From Panulirus ornatus (taxonomy: Eukaryota; Arthropoda; Malacostraca; Decapoda; Palinuridae), in contig NC_092258.1 of the NCBI RefSeq assembly GCF_036320965.1, positions 1,446,001 through 1,510,000 on the forward strand: a stretch of DNA of 64,000 bases. The letters are read 5' to 3'. Position 1 is the first letter of the stretch, and every line of letters begins with the position of its first letter. Shown here in pieces: positions 22,401-35,794 of the stretch. The position numbers were made by a program, and so were the translations under genes. A model generated the notes under the pieces. That model did no database searches. It was not told the origin of the DNA and was given only the letters and a program-made list of their open reading frames with translations.

Positions 22401-25400
22401 AATATACAGAAGAGGATGAATATGTTGGAAATGAAACATTTGAAGACAATATGAGGTGTGAGAAGGGTTGATTGAGTAGGTGATGACAGGGTAGGAGGGG
22501 TGTAGTAGTAAGAAGAGTATAGCTGAGAGAGCTGAAGAGGGTGTGCTGAAATGTTATGGACACAAGGAGAAAATGTGTAAGGAAAGGCTGACAAAGGGGA
22601 TACATATCATAGAAGTGGAGGGGACAAGGTGAAGAAGGAAACCAAATTTGAAATGGAAAGATGGAGTGAAAAAGATTTTACAAGCTCATGGCCTTAAAAT
22701 GAAAGACGGTCAAAGAAGGCACAGAACAGATGGAATTGGAGAAATATGGTATACAGGTAGGCATATGAAACAGCCAGGGAAAATCACAAGAAGGTCTGTA
22801 GTGACTGGCTGTGGTTTTGGTGCATTGCACATGATAAGTAGAGAATGGATGTGAGTAAATAGGGGCTTTTATTCATCTGTTCTTGGTGCTACCTCCCTAA
22901 TGCAAGAAACCAAACAAGTATAGAAAAAATTATTCTGTGAATTCCGCTATTCTACATTCTAACTTTCAAAGGTTTTGTAAAATCCATATAAATTTCATTA
23001 TGGTATAAATAAAGTATGAATCTAACAATATTTCTAAAATGTGCCCAAGACTTACATGGATATAAATGCTTCCACATTGGCAGAAGAGCCATGTAGAGGC
23101 CAACATCCCCAAGTGCCGGATAACTTCTAAACACAGCAGTAAATGCTATTAAGGCAGCTGCCAACAGGACTGGGTCATGGCGAAGGCGAATTGATAGAGG
23201 CAATACATAAACAAAAGCATTGATTTGGAATGTTGCTAGGAAGAAGAGACGAAAGTGCTCAAACATTTCAGTGAAGAAGTACCAAAAAAGGCCAATATTT
23301 GGAGTAAGATCAGGTGCTGCCAGTCTGTTGAGATCAAGAAAAACATAAATTGAGAAATTTTAAGACATGATATTGGATTTTTCTACTTACAGGCATCAAG
23401 TATGCTGCAATGTTTGCCCACTGTGTGCTCACATTACCGGGTAGTGGATTCAATGTGGTAAGCAAGCCCAAAAATCAAATAATGTGCTATCATTAATTCC
23501 CTTATATTCATAATATTCAAAGTAAATTACTAAGCAGTAAAACATTTGTAAGGCCCACATGAAGGAGAAAAGTAACTTGCTGTATGTCTAAAGTTCTAAT
23601 GAAAGAAAGAACACAAGATAAGCATATGAAGTTGAGACATCAAATCAAACCGATATGAAAAAATTTTCAAAATGGACCGCCCATAATCATACTAGTTATT
23701 GGGTTATTAAATGCTAGTGAAGATAATATACCATTATATCTACAGCTTTTGGAAAGACTATCAATACTATACTATAAGACTAACACATTATATGATAAAG
23801 GACTGACTTTGCATGAATATCATTATAATCAAACGCATCAATTATGAGAACATTTCAAATCCCATAATTTTCTTTCTTTCTGCTGGCAAAAACATTTGGT
23901 GGAAATGAGTTGTCTTTGAATCAAAAAACAAAGTCACAATGGTCACTGTGAAAACACTGCCCACCCAAGAACACTATAAAACAAAGAAAATGAAGTAGCC
24001 CACTATCCCTACCTAGCTTATGAAAGAAAGTACAGGCTTAAGGTTTGGAAGAGGGCAAGTAACCATTTCTTCAAAAACAAAATAATTCTATATTGAATCC
24101 GCTTACCAATACAATGTTCACCACCTGACATAATATGTGCACAATTGGCAGTCAATTACATATTATGAACAACAAAAAGTGTTTTTTGCTATTGTTAATG
24201 ACTATGTATGGTAATGCTATAAAATTCTTCATTGTTCTGATTATTAGTATTTCCAAGAATTTCTGATGAATCAATAACAAAATGAAATCAACATACTTTA
24301 CATAAACATTTTCATTTTTCTTTTTAATAAAAAAAATTCAAAGGATCATATATCAATTGCTTTAAATAACATAACTGTAAAGCTATACAACATCAATTAA
24401 ATTTACTGTTCAAACCTAATATTTTCTCAAACTCTTAAATAAATTCCCTTTACTAGAGGAATTCAAACACTTTAACAAACATCATTATCAATTCAAACTA
24501 TTCTTTTAAAATTTGGTATTCTTTTACACACTTCTTCCCTTGCCAAGATGAGATTAATACATACATAAAACCATAAGTAGCTTCCAGGAACTCCCATCCA
24601 CCAGAAATCTCTGCTGATATGACCATCAACAGCCCAAGTGAAACGATGAAGGACATCAAAGGTTTCATTAGTGACGAGGTAGAGTTGCTTTTGTAAGTGA
24701 AGTGTATGATCCCTGGCACCATCAGACACACAGGGTAAATGGACTGGTATGTAGCTAAGGCCACCAGCCCACCAAACAACAAGGGGTAACCTGGAAGAAT
24801 GTCGGTGTTATACAGAAGAATTTCAGTGTTATACCAAACAGACAAGTATGATTTTTCATAATTTAAAGATAATAATATTAACATACAGGAATATGAAGAT
24901 AAATATCACCATACAGGAATAACACTACCCACATATCTCCTGTGTGTCTCAGAAGAAAAATAAGAGAGGCAAGAGCAGGGGAGACAGAATCCTCCCACAC
25001 TGTATTAAGCAGGAACACAAGTAGACACATAAGAATTTTACCCTAAAGGCTCAGTTATCTGTTCCTGACAATATATCACTAATTTTAGCATGAAAAGCAA
25101 GAAAGTCTATAGCTAGTAAGTTATTATGAAATCCTGCTAAACTTAAGAACAAGATTCATACTTGAATGCTTTAAAAATGAAGAATAAAGTAAAAAGACTG
25201 TATAGCTATAATATCATATAAAAGGCTTTAGAAGCAACATACGTACATGCCTTACCTTTAACCATGGAAGTAAATGCTGCAGCAAGGACGAGATTAGCAA
25301 ACACAGTTGTCGTTTGTGCAACACATGAAGCAATTGTATAAGGGCAGAAAAGATATGCAGCTGCAACATATACTACACCAGACCAAAGGGAAGATGATGT

Positions 25401-27169
25401 CAGAAGCAAGGACGAGGCATCAGATGAATACTGTTTGACACTGTTCTTCTGGGTTAAAAGCTGTTGAAATTTTTTGTTATCAGTTTCTCATCCTAGAATT
25501 TTTCATTTAATCTCAAACAACCTTTCAAGTATGAGAATTTTCAATCTTTCAGATGTGCATAGCAGTGAAAAGCTTTTATACATTTGTTTGCAGAATTTTT
25601 TTCTCAATCATTTTAAACTCTGTAGAAACAAAAGTAAACACGAAATGTGCATGTAAGATCATACTAAGAAATATATTGTAGTTTACTATATAAGTATCAA
25701 GGCCTTACCAGTTGTTTGCTGTATGATGCTGCTACTGTGGATAATAAAGCTGCAGTAAGAAGATCACATGTGACAAACAAGAGTGGGAGATAATCTTGCC
25801 ATGACCTAGAAGGAAATAATGGCATCCATCTATATCATGTATGAAACATCAAATCTAAAGCTGGATGATGCATAAAAGGTCTTCCTAAAACATTTTGGCT
25901 CTTGCCCATTCATTTGAATATCCAAGAGTCAAAGGTATAAATGCACAAACATTCGGTGAAGAATTAAAATGCTTATCTGGCTATCATTCTAGTACAAACA
26001 GTGGCCAAATGAAAGAGAAAAGGAACATTAAGACTGCCTATGGTAATACGTTAACCAGTACAGACAAGATGAATAATAGGTGTATCAAAAAAAATCCCAA
26101 GGAACAGAAAAAAAGTAAAATTCAACATTGCTCTTCAAAGATTGTATGGCACAGATTGAAAAAGTGTTAACCCCTCAAATGGATCTGTAGCATGACATGA
26201 CAGGCATTCTTTCTAAACTGAACAGTAAGATATAGAATGTATGAGAGGCAATAGTAATAAAACTTGCACTTGAGTTGCAAGAGAAAAAGAACATTAAAAC
26301 CCTAAACATTGCCTTTTACTTTCTAATCCTTGGCTTTTCAACATCAAATTTTTTTATCATCTTTATCATTTTCATGCTTAATCACTGTTATCTGTGTCAG
26401 CGAGGAAGTGCAAGGAAACAGACGAAGAATGGTCCAACTACTCATATACACACATATGTATATACATGAATGTTCACACATGCATATATGCATACATATA
26501 CATTTCAAGGTATACCTACTTATACACAAGTACATATTCATACCTTCTGCCTTCATTCATGCTCATTGCCACCCTGCCACACCAGAAATAGCATCTCCCC
26601 TCCAGCAAGGTAGCACCAGGAAAGGACAAAAAGGGCACATTTGTTCTCACGCAGTCTTTAGCTGTCATGTGTAATGCACCAAAAATAACTCCCCTTCCAC
26701 ATTCAGGCCCCACAGACCTTTCCATGGTTTAAACCAGACACTACACATGCCCTGGTTCAATCCACAGACAGCACATCGTCACTGGTATACCACATCGTTC
26801 CAATTCACTCTATTCCTTGCACACCTTTCATCCTCCTGTATGTTCAGGCCCCATTCGCTCAAAATCTCTTTCACTCCATCCTTCCACCTCCAATTTGGTC
26901 TCCTGCTTCTCCTTGTTCCCTCCACCTCTGACGCATCCATAATTGCCATTTCCCGCATCAACGAGGTAGTGTAAGGAAGATGACTGGGATTACATGGGCA
27001 GTATTCTTTCTCCCTTATTCCAATGGGGTAGCAATGCTATTTCCTGTGGGGCAGGGTGGTGCCAGGAATGGATGAATGCAAGCAAGTATGAATATGTACA
27101 TGTGTATATATGTATATGTCTGTGTATTTGTATATGTAGGTATATGTATGTATACGTGTGTGTATGGGC

Positions 27170-27253
<84 letters not shown>

Positions 27254-28464
27254 TTTTGCTTTGTCGCTGTCTCCCGCGTTTGCGAGGTAGCGCAAGGAAA
27301 CAGACGAAAGAAATGGCCCAACCCACCCCCATACACATGTATATACATACGTCCACACACGCAAATATACATACCTACACAGCTTTCCATGGTTTACCCC
27401 AGACGCTTCACATGCCCCGATTCAATCCACTGACAGCACGTCAACCCCGGTATACCACATCGCTCCAATTCACTCTATTCCTTGCCCTCCTTTCACCCTC
27501 CTGCATGTTCAGGCCCCGATCACACAAAATCTTTTTCACTCCATCTTTCCACCTCCAATTTGGTCTCCCTCTTCTCCTCGTTCCCTCCACCTCCGACACA
27601 TATATCCTCTTGGTCAATCTTTCCTCACTCATTCTCTCCATGTGCCCAAACCATTTCAAAACACCCTCTTCTGCTCTCTCAACCACACTCTTTTTATTTC
27701 CACACATCTCTCTTACTCTTACGTTACTTACTCGATCAAACCACCTCACACCACACATTGTCCTCAAACATCTCATTTCCAGCACATCCATCCTCCTGCG
27801 CACAACTCTATCCATAGCCCACGCCTCGCAACCATACAACATTGTTGGAACCACTATTCCTTCAAACATACCCATTTTTGCTTTCCGAGATAATGTTCTC
27901 GACTTCCACACATTCTTCAAGGCTCCCAGAATTTTCGCCCCCTCCCCCACCCTATGATCCACTTCCGCTTCCATGGTTCCATCCGCTGCCAGATCCACTC
28001 CCAGATATCTAAAACACTTCACTTCCTCCAGTTTTTCTCCATTCAAACTCACCTCCCAATTGACTTGACCCTCAACCCTACTGTACCTAATAACCTTGCT
28101 CTTATTCACATTTACTCTTAACTTTCTTCTTTCACACACTTTACCAAACTCAGTCACCAGCTTCTGCAGTTTCTCACATGAATCAGCCACCAGCGCTGTA
28201 TCATCAGCGAACAACAACTGACTCACTTCCCAAGCTCTCTCATCGCCAACAGACTTCATACTTGCCCCTCTTTCCAAAACTCTTGCATTCACCTCCCTAA
28301 CAACCCCATCCATAAACAAATTAAACAACCATGGAGACATCACACACCCCTGCCGCAAACCTACATTCACTGAGAACCAATCACTTTCCTCTCTTCCTAC
28401 ACGTACACATGCCTTACATCCTCGATAAAAACTTTTCACTGCTTCTAACAACTTGCCTCCCACA

Positions 28465-28527
<63 letters not shown>

Positions 28528-29218
28528 CACGCAGTCTTTAGCTGTCATGTGTAATGCACCAAAAATAACTCCCCTTCCACATTCAGGCCCCACAGACCTT
28601 TCCATGGTTTAAACCAGACACTACACATGCCCTGGTTCAATCCACTGACAGCACATCGTCACTGGTATACCACATCGTTCCAATTCACTCTATTCCTTGC
28701 ACACCTTTCATCCTCCTGTATGTTCAGGCCCCATTCGCTCAAAATCTCTTTCACTCCATCCTTCCACCTCCAATTTGTTCTCCTGCTTCTCCTTGTTCCC
28801 TCCACCTCTGACGCATCCATAATTGCCATTTCCCGCATCAACGAGGTAGTGTAAGGAAGTGAAGTGTTTTAGATATCTGGGAGTGGATCTGGCAGCGGAT
28901 GGAACCATGGAAACGGAAGTGGATCATAGGGTGGGGGAGGGGGCGAAAATTCTGGGGGCCTTGAAGAATGTGTGGAAGTCGAGAACATTATCTCGGAAAG
29001 CAAAAATGGGTATGTTTGAAGGAATAGTGGTTCCAACAATGTTGTATGGTTGCGAAGCGTGGGCTATGGATAGAGTTGTGCGCAGGAGGATGGATGTGCT
29101 GGAAATGAGATGTTTGAGGACAATGTGTGGTGTGAGGTGGTTTGATCGAGTGAGTAACGTAAGGGTAAGAGAGATGTGTGGAAATAAAAACGCGGGAGAC
29201 AGCGACAAAGTATAAAAA

Positions 29219-29309
<91 letters not shown>

Positions 29310-29689
29310 ATCATTTTGCTTTGTCGCTGTCTCCCGCGTTTGCGAGGAAGAGCAAGTAAACAGACGAAAGAAATGGCCCAACCCACCCCCATACACATGT
29401 ATATACGTCCCCACATGCAAATATAAATACCCAAATATTCTTTCATACTATTCGCCATTTCCCGCATTAGCGAGGTAGCGTTAAGAACAGAGGACTGGGC
29501 CTTTGAGGGAATATCCTCATCGGGCCCCCTCCTCTGTTCCTTCTTTGAGAAAAACAAAAAAAACAAGAGGGGAGGATTTCCAGCCCCCCGCTCCCTTCCC
29601 TTTTAGTCGCCTTCTATGACACGCAGGGAATACGTGGGAAGTATTCTTTCTCCCCTATCCCCAGGGATAATATACATACGCAAAAATAC

Positions 29690-29734
<45 letters not shown>

Positions 29735-30785
29735 AGTGGTTCGACCATTCTTCATCTGTTTCCTTGCGCTTTTTACTTTTATTATCTTTAATATATTTAT
29801 CTCATTGCTACTCAAGTAATCCTGAGTTTCCTAATTTTCCTGCATTCATCAAAAAAGTTTTTTATGCCCATTTTTTTTTTCTGCATTCCATGGAAGCAGT
29901 AAGTTTCATTGTCACATAATATGAAATCTTTCCATAATTATGTGTTCATCTTACACCACAAAAAATAAACACTAAACAAAAACCCACCTCATAAGGAAGC
30001 CACTAACGAAGAGACAGAGGGGTGTTTCATGAAAGACACCCCCACTATAGACTGGAATACCTTGGGAATGAAGGAACACCCCTTCCTCAACTGCAACACA
30101 AAAAATGTGGAATACAAATAAACACTACATGCTTCTCAAGGGCACAATATAAAAGCACTTTTGTAACATGACATTCCCTTACGCATTTCATAGTTCAATT
30201 TCCTCACTATTTTTCCACATCATGTACTCTGATGAATAAACATGGAACCTACAATAATAGACTACTTACATGCCTATTGGGTATTTCAAAGTATATGAAT
30301 TATTTCCATCAAATTAAGATGATACACTATCATATCTCCTGACCTGACAGTGAGCAATGGACTGGTTAATTTATCCTCTCTTCTACACAAGAAATTATAA
30401 TAATGAAAAAAGTCAGAATCCATCAACCGCTTCTCATACAAAACTTTTCTGCTATTTCTTTCGTAATCTAAAAATGCATATGTGACCTACATGCCAATAA
30501 ACAATTCCATCTGCAACAAAAAAGAAAAATGAAGAATTATCTTATTCGAAAAAGACTATGGCATTCTGCTCAGAGACTGATTCTAAGTATACTACGGGCA
30601 CTGTAATAAAAAACCAAACTACTGAACTAAATAAGATGCTATAGGATGTTCTTACCTCTCTTCCATGAATTTAATGGTGTTGAAAGCTCTACACGCTTGG
30701 AAATATATTCAGCCCCAGAAGTGCTCATCAGCCAAAGCCGTACCCCTGCCCCAAGTAAGTACATCAACCAGACTCCACTAATCAT
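19469..30785 (-). CDS. PIGU: GPI transamidase subunit PIG-U (complete, 8 coding exons)
   Basis: Multi-pass ER membrane subunit of the GPI transamidase complex (with PIGK, GPAA1, PIGS, PIGT), which attaches GPI anchors to proteins. Exons on the minus strand: 30785-30656, 30090-29988, 25805-25709, 25460-25256, 24790-24565, 23324-23056, 20003-19861, 19579-19469. They total 1284 bases, 427 residues plus TGA; human PIGU is about 435. All introns are GT-AG and all phases agree. The ATG at 30785 has an in-frame TGA six codons upstream. Recognised blocks: [18 protein letters not shown] (26-43), [11 protein letters not shown] (58-68), [10 protein letters not shown] (189-198), [17 protein letters not shown] (262-278), [15 protein letters not shown] in exon 6, [18 protein letters not shown] in exon 7 and a C-terminal REYHLIHG. 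Most of the protein is hydrophobic helices. Intron 2 (4.2 kb) holds a LINE/SINE nest and intron 6 holds old LINE pieces. Confidence 0.95.
20590..20900 (-). mobile_element. Old LINE 3' UTR fragment
   Basis: In PIGU intron 6. A diverged match to the long-type 3' UTR seen at 8690-8840 and to the first ORF-end codons (CTCCAATTCACTCTATCCC on the plus strand). Confidence 0.65.
20901..22344. other. PIGU intron 6 sequence without recognised feature
   Basis: No exon, RNA gene or clear repeat seen. GGGGTTAA near 21305 resembles the end of the MITE described at 42750, but I could not find its partner end. Confidence 0.4.
22350..22795 (+). mobile_element. Old RTE-like LINE fragment, C-terminal region
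   Basis: In PIGU intron 6. The plus strand matches the LINE from AMYGCKA through [11 protein letters not shown] to a degraded WKDGVKKIL (22648-22680). Several stops and frameshifts; much older than the 9-17 kb copies. Confidence 0.75.
26380..26945 (-). mobile_element. RTE-like LINE 3' end, long-type UTR, old
   Basis: In PIGU intron 2. The minus strand 26961-26779 still reads as LINE C-terminus ([19 protein letters not shown]). The UTR continues leftwards with the GCAGTCTTTAGCTGTCATG module and a tail near 26400. Positions 26647-26979 recur at 28527-28859. Confidence 0.75.
26941..27020 (-). mobile_element. SINE-like remnant with internal deletion
   Basis: Tail (TTTCCCGCATCAACGAGGTAG on the plus strand at 26949-26969) joined after GACTGGG directly to the head block GCAGTATTCTTTCTCCC, so the middle is missing. 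Confidence 0.6.
27176..27245. repeat. (AT)n microsatellite
   Basis: About 70 bp of AT at the tail of the LINE that follows. Confidence 0.97.
27252..28466 (-). mobile_element. RTE-like LINE, 5'-truncated, open frame
   Basis: Minus-strand frame 28463-27441 (340 residues) from [15 protein letters not shown] through [25 protein letters not shown] and FRYLGVDLA to VVYRG and stop, then the short 3' UTR. The frame is intact, so insertion was recent. It is cut at its 5' side by an AT tract. Confidence 0.88.
28467..28522. repeat. (AT)n microsatellite
   Basis: It separates the truncated LINE from the 333-bp duplicated segment. Confidence 0.97.
28527..28859. repeat. 333-bp direct duplicate of 26647-26979
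   Basis: Offset exactly 1880 bp, with only a few substitutions seen (for example CCACAGACAG versus CCACTGACAG, and GGTCTCC versus GTTCTCC). It contains LINE 3' end and SINE tail sequence and stops at GGAAG, where it joins a plus-strand LINE piece. Confidence 0.88.
28858..29215 (+). mobile_element. RTE-like LINE fragment with internal deletion
   Basis: An open frame from [11 protein letters not shown] to REMCGNKN, then a direct join at about 29190 to the LINE 3' tail (CGCGGGAGACAGCGACAAAG). This removes the last roughly 80 codons and most of the UTR. Confidence 0.82.
29237..29305. repeat. (AT)n microsatellite
   Basis: It lies between two opposed LINE tails. Confidence 0.97.
29318..29425 (-). 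mobile_element. LINE 3' UTR fragment
   Basis: TTTGTCGCTGTCTCCCGCG onward on the plus strand, slightly diverged, truncated near 29425. Confidence 0.75.
29443..29668 (-). mobile_element. SINE-like element, near full length
   Basis: The same layout as 18098-18337, with tail CCCGC-ATTA-GCGAG, an A-rich spacer and a head ending in CCCCAGGGATA. In PIGU intron 2, sense to PIGU. Confidence 0.85.
29691..29723. repeat. (AT)n microsatellite
   Basis: AT run followed by a short (GT)n run. Confidence 0.95.
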
Positions 30786-30964
30786 TATCAAGTGGATACT
30801 TCACCCCACCAAGTCAGAGAATCAATAAAATGATCATCAATATACAATCAATGATCATTTAACAGAGTTGTTCTATTGCAGTCACTGAAACAAAACAAAG
30901 TTATAGTTTATACCCATTGTTTCTCTAGCCTCAGTGAAGCAGCAAGGAATCAAATTATCTATGG

Positions 30965-31615
30965 CCTCATATACACACATTCCCTATCTGTCACATGTAA
31001 CAACATAGAAGCTTACCATATACAGTCAAGACCCACATATCAATCCATGGTTTATCTTGATCACAATACACGACTTGATTCAAGCAAGTGGACCCCCTTC
31101 CTCCATACACAGCACCAATCCAGTTCATTCTATTCCCTGCACGTCTCTAACACACTTAAATGTTCAGGTCCCAATACTCCATACTCTTCTTCACTCTATC
31201 TTTCCATCTCCTTCTTGGTATCTTCTTCCTTCCTTCTATATATGAAATACCCAGAGTGGTCTTCATGGGCCTCATGTCCCCAGCAGCCTGAACTAGGTTC
31301 AGGATGCTGCTGAGATGGGTCCATATAACCAAACCATCTCAGCTGGTTCTATCCATTGCTATGCACACTCCCTAGTGCCTGATGCACTCCATTTTTTCTA
31401 ACCTCTCCTCTTCAAATTCACACAATCCTGTCTCATCACCCTACTACACCTTTTTTTTAGCTTACTCTTATTTACATTACTCTCAACTATCTCCTTTTAC
31501 ACTCTCCAAAATTCTCACAACTTATGGAATTTCTCTCCCATGTCTGTCATTAAAGTCATGTCATCTTTAAACAGCAACTGGCTTACCACCCAGGTGCCCC
31601 AGCCCTAGTATGTTG
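30965..31615 (-). mobile_element. Old RTE-like LINE fragment upstream of PIGU
   Basis: The plus strand shows antisense C-terminal and 3' UTR blocks (CAATCCATGGTTTATC, CCAGTTCATTCTATTCCCTG, CTCTTATTTACATTACTCTC) at moderate divergence. All frames are broken. Confidence 0.65.
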
Positions 31616-31936
31616 TAAAGCAAGTTCCAGTTTAGGGGAACCACAGATGTAACTTTTGAATTTCTAGTTTCTTTACGAACTAACAATACATATAACGGAA
31701 ATGCTACTTTACATTGACTACCTAATCTAAATCACTTCTACTGGGTACAGAAACGACTGATAAACGTTCCTTCTAATTCAGCGAAATTTGTCCCCATACT
31801 AGAACTTTACCGATATGGGACCTAATAAACATACTGTGGACGATTTTAAACAAAGAGCATAAGTAGCACAAACTTCTTAAGAACGGTAATATCACAGTCC
31901 TAAGTAGAAAATTTAATGATGTAAAAAAAAAATTAA

Positions 31937-32408
31937 CCAAAGTCAAAATTTCTCCAGCAACAGTACTGTGTACCGAGTAATAGTCTAGCACAATGAATGT
32001 AGCTAATACCGAGACCACAAACAAACTTAAACCCTGACTTACTAAGCACTTACTAGACAAGAGTAAATATTAAACTAGGTCTATACGAAATCATTTTCCT
32101 GTAAGTGTAAGTGTAAAGCTTAATTTCCTAATGTTATTATCTTTCCCACCGGTACATACACTATTTGTTTACCCAAAGTCAAAATTTCTCCAGCAACAGT
32201 ACTGTGTACCGAGTAATAGTCTAGCACAATGAATGTAGCTAATACCGAGACCACAAACAAACTTAAACCCTGACTTACTAAGCACTTACTAGACAAGAGT
32301 AAATATTAAACTAGGTCTATACGAAATCATTTTCCTGTAAGTGTAAGTGTAAAGCTTAATTTCCTAATGTTATTATCTTTCCCACCGGTACATACACTAT
32401 TTGTTTAC
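31937..32408. repeat. Perfect 236-bp tandem duplication
   Basis: 31937-32172 and 32173-32408 are identical at every base I compared. They lie about 1.2-1.6 kb upstream of the PIGU start codon in non-repetitive AT-rich DNA. A small direct repeat GTAAGTGTAAGTGTAA sits inside each unit. Confidence 0.96.
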
Positions 32409-32924
32409 AGCCGCAGCCCCAACACTGTGTTCGGATACATTTTGGCATCGGTTTGAGAATTATATGCTTAATTTTCCTAGTGTCTAAAAGTATTATAGGT
32501 AGAGCATTTTAATTTCAGTTATAATATGAGAGAGAAGCAATGGCAATTTCATTTTTAAAACGGTTCAAAGATATCCACTTGTACAGTTAAACCCACATGA
32601 TGAAGTACATACAAACAAACATCGTGTTGACATCAATTTTCTATGAAATCATATAATCATAGAAAACGTATTTGTATGGGGTGACTATAGGTGTAGCTTC
32701 TATGGTTTATCCCATTAACGGAAGATAGATACACTTAAATATTCAGTACATAAAAACGATAGTGGGAGCATGTTAAGTATGATGAACCGAACTGAAAACA
32801 CAAAAGTATCTATGCATCATCAAAGGAGCAAAATATACACATATCTATGAACTCGTAGCGCATTAAAGGCTTTCTTGAGCTATTCTTGGTTTGTGTAAGG
32901 CCTGTTTACTTTATTCATTGTGTC

Positions 32925-32925
<1 letters not shown>

Positions 32926-33016
<91 letters not shown>
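32926..33016. repeat. (AT)n microsatellite
   Basis: About 91 bp of pure AT. Confidence 0.97.
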
Positions 33017-33018
<2 letters not shown>

Positions 33019-35794
33019 GATGTGAATTCTGTATGGCGACTGTGAATACTCATTAAATCTATTTGCGTAGAGGAAAAATGAAATTCATAAAAAGTGATGA
33101 AGGAACTTTACCTTAAAAAACCACAAAAGGGGCTGGTATGTCATAATCCCAAGGAGATAGAGCTACAGCATAAAATCTAAAGACATTTGGTTTGTGAAAT
33201 ATATGTAACTTTCTAGTGATCTGGTGTGTCTCATTTTCTTTAGAATGTGGGGAATGGAAGACGTGAGTCGTTGCCTGGTCTTCTGATACCACTGGAGGAT
33301 GAAGGAGGCGTGCCGAGGTTCCATGTTGTTAAGGAATGCGTTGCTAAGGTCCCCTGGTGTTTTTGTGAGTGACATGTCATAGCCAAGGTCCCCTATTGCT
33401 ATTACAATAGGGTCAAGGAGTGGCCGACGTCACATGGTGGCTTGAAACATCTTCAGGCGGAGGTATGCATTCTGATATGTGCAGCTGAACCTCCGACGAC
33501 ATGGCGGAATGCATGGTAGACGAGGCCCACGAGCGTCGCACCTGACACGTGAAGTTGCGCAAGGCACCGAGGTCATTCACCTTATCTGTAGGCAAAACGG
33601 GCAGTGAAGCGACGCAGGAAGTGACCACGCCCGAACGTTGCACAAGACATTAAAATCATTCACACCATCCAAGATGTGAACTTAAGTGGTCACGCAGCAC
33701 GCGCATGGCTGTTGCTTTCCATGGATTTTGTGTGGGGACCAACACATTAATACTGACCATTGTGATTTCTCCTTCACTCTCCGTATAACGACGCTGTGGA
33801 ATTATTATCCATCTTTTCTTTTTCCACCTTCCTATCATATTTCTACCTTTAAAAAATTCACTTCATTGCTATGGCGTGAGACGCTGTTATTCAGTTATCA
33901 TCGAATGCTGTCATTTCGTTTACCAAGCTAAACATAATCAACAACCAGAAAAAATCTAGATTTGTCCCTTAGCACGCCGGTGGGATGGTTGCTATAGGGA
34001 CCCACCGAGATAGATCAAAGGTTAAGCTTCACATCGCATTTGGGGCAAATTTCTGATGTCCTGTTTTGCATAAGAGCCTCAGTTGTATTTCTAACTTGCA
34101 AAATATGGGATACTGAGTCAATGATACGCGTTAAGCCATTAAGTTGAAAGGGATGAAATTTCCTTCGCTTATGCACTTCAACATATTTACTTTGACTTTC
34201 TTTGTCGCTCTTTGTTGTTTTGACTTGTATGGTTCATGTATGAATTTCAAAAATCTAAAATATCTATCATGACTCACTCATAACAATACATTAAAGATAC
34301 TATTGTTTTTACTGATGAATATGAAATGTACCGAGGATATGGGCCAAGTTTAGACTGTGTCTTCGATGTCTCAAAACACGTGACAGACCAGTTAAGGCCA
34401 TGTGCAGTGGCATCGAAGTTGGCCACTGGGGGACTCATACTGTCCTAGCAGTTGGGATTAACAAAATAGAAATGATCGAACAAACCACCTTAGCTTTCCA
34501 TTCTGAGGAATGTAAAAACAGGCAACCAGCGGACTCCCTCCCGTGGGTTCAATCCTGGCATCGCGCGCTGAGCCAGTAGCTGCCTGTGAAGAGGTTACAC
34601 TGTCGCTGGCCTGCATACACAAGCGCCAGGCAGGAAAACTTCTGTAGGTATTTCCTTTAAGTATAGTATGGCTTAACATACTAATCATTTCAATATAGAA
34701 TAAAGCTGGTCAACCATTTCATGATCTCTTTTTAGCATTAAATGGCTTTCTTGATATTTATGTGGCAGTGAGGTTTCTGCTTAGTGTGTTATGCTCTGTA
34801 AAGTAAAATCTTCCTTTTAAACATGAGAATCTGATTTCTAATGAATCAGTACAACGTGAGGGAACTGCCAACCAACATGCCTCGAATCCGAAGATTGAGT
34901 GGCCGTAAAACATTTATGGGCGTTTAAAATATTTGTCTGACGTTATAACGATTCCCTGCAAGCAAGACTCTTGTCCGGCATCAAGAGGTTTATTTGCATT
35001 AAGAGTGCGAGGTATGGAGGCGTCAGGCGTTAGAATTCTATGACAAGAAGCAGATTGGAAGGTGTTCAAGATTCCTTGGTACATGGTTAGCCTGGCCTTG
35101 TGGAGACATCTGTTTGTCGCCAGAGAGGTGGGAGAGTTAGCGGCGGCTGCGTCGTTATCCACACTCAAGAGCGGACTGGCTTGCCGTGTGGGAAGATAAT
35201 CACTCTCACCTGGCCACAATTTCACCCTCTGGATGCCACAAAGTGCCGTAGAAGTTTGAGGACGGAGCGTGTAATTCACGAAGGCTCCACATAGTATCTG
35301 TCAGCTCCTGACCACCGCTTGAGAGGGAGGGGCGGTACTGGCAGCTGGCTTTGCTCTCGCTCAGGTAATGGCCAGCTGCTGACTGCCAGTCATTGTACTA
35401 TTTCTTTGCTATATTATGGTGGTTATCGTCAGATAAACCGTATCGTGATCACGAGGCGTGTAGCTTAATTCTTATATTTGTTTTTGAGTTTAGCGATCTC
35501 GGTATGTTGGTATTAGCCTCTGTATTTCACTGCCTTTCGAATGAAACGAAAATTCTTATACCTTTTCTACAGTGAAAATGCAACTTCCACTGTGAGTGGT
35601 TGGAATATTAGTTATAATGATGTTGAAGTCTTTCTCGCTGAGCAGGACATACCTTCAAGCAGACGGTCTCTGTGGTACTCGGCTGCAAACAACATAAAGT
35701 TATAAAAATGATGAAAAAAATCAATCCATTATCTAGCATGTTTCACACTGATTCTAAAAAATTGTCTTAAAAAGATTCACAAATCTACCAGATT
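33017..35794. other. Intergenic DNA, no gene recognised
   Basis: Composition shifts here from AT-rich to mixed, with more CpG. CTTAGCACGCCGGT near 33969 resembles the inner end of the MITE family. Open frames are short and not protein-like. Confidence 0.45.

Noticed and set aside
31773..32060. Hydrophobic 95-codon minus-strand ORF that could look like a first exon of PIGU
   Set aside because: PIGU already has a well-supported first exon with an ATG at 30785 and an upstream in-frame stop. This ORF overlaps the 236-bp duplication and shows no family similarity.
34545..34558. GGGTTCAATCCTGG resembling a tRNA B box
   Set aside because: No matching A box or cloverleaf arms at the right distance; not a tRNA gene.
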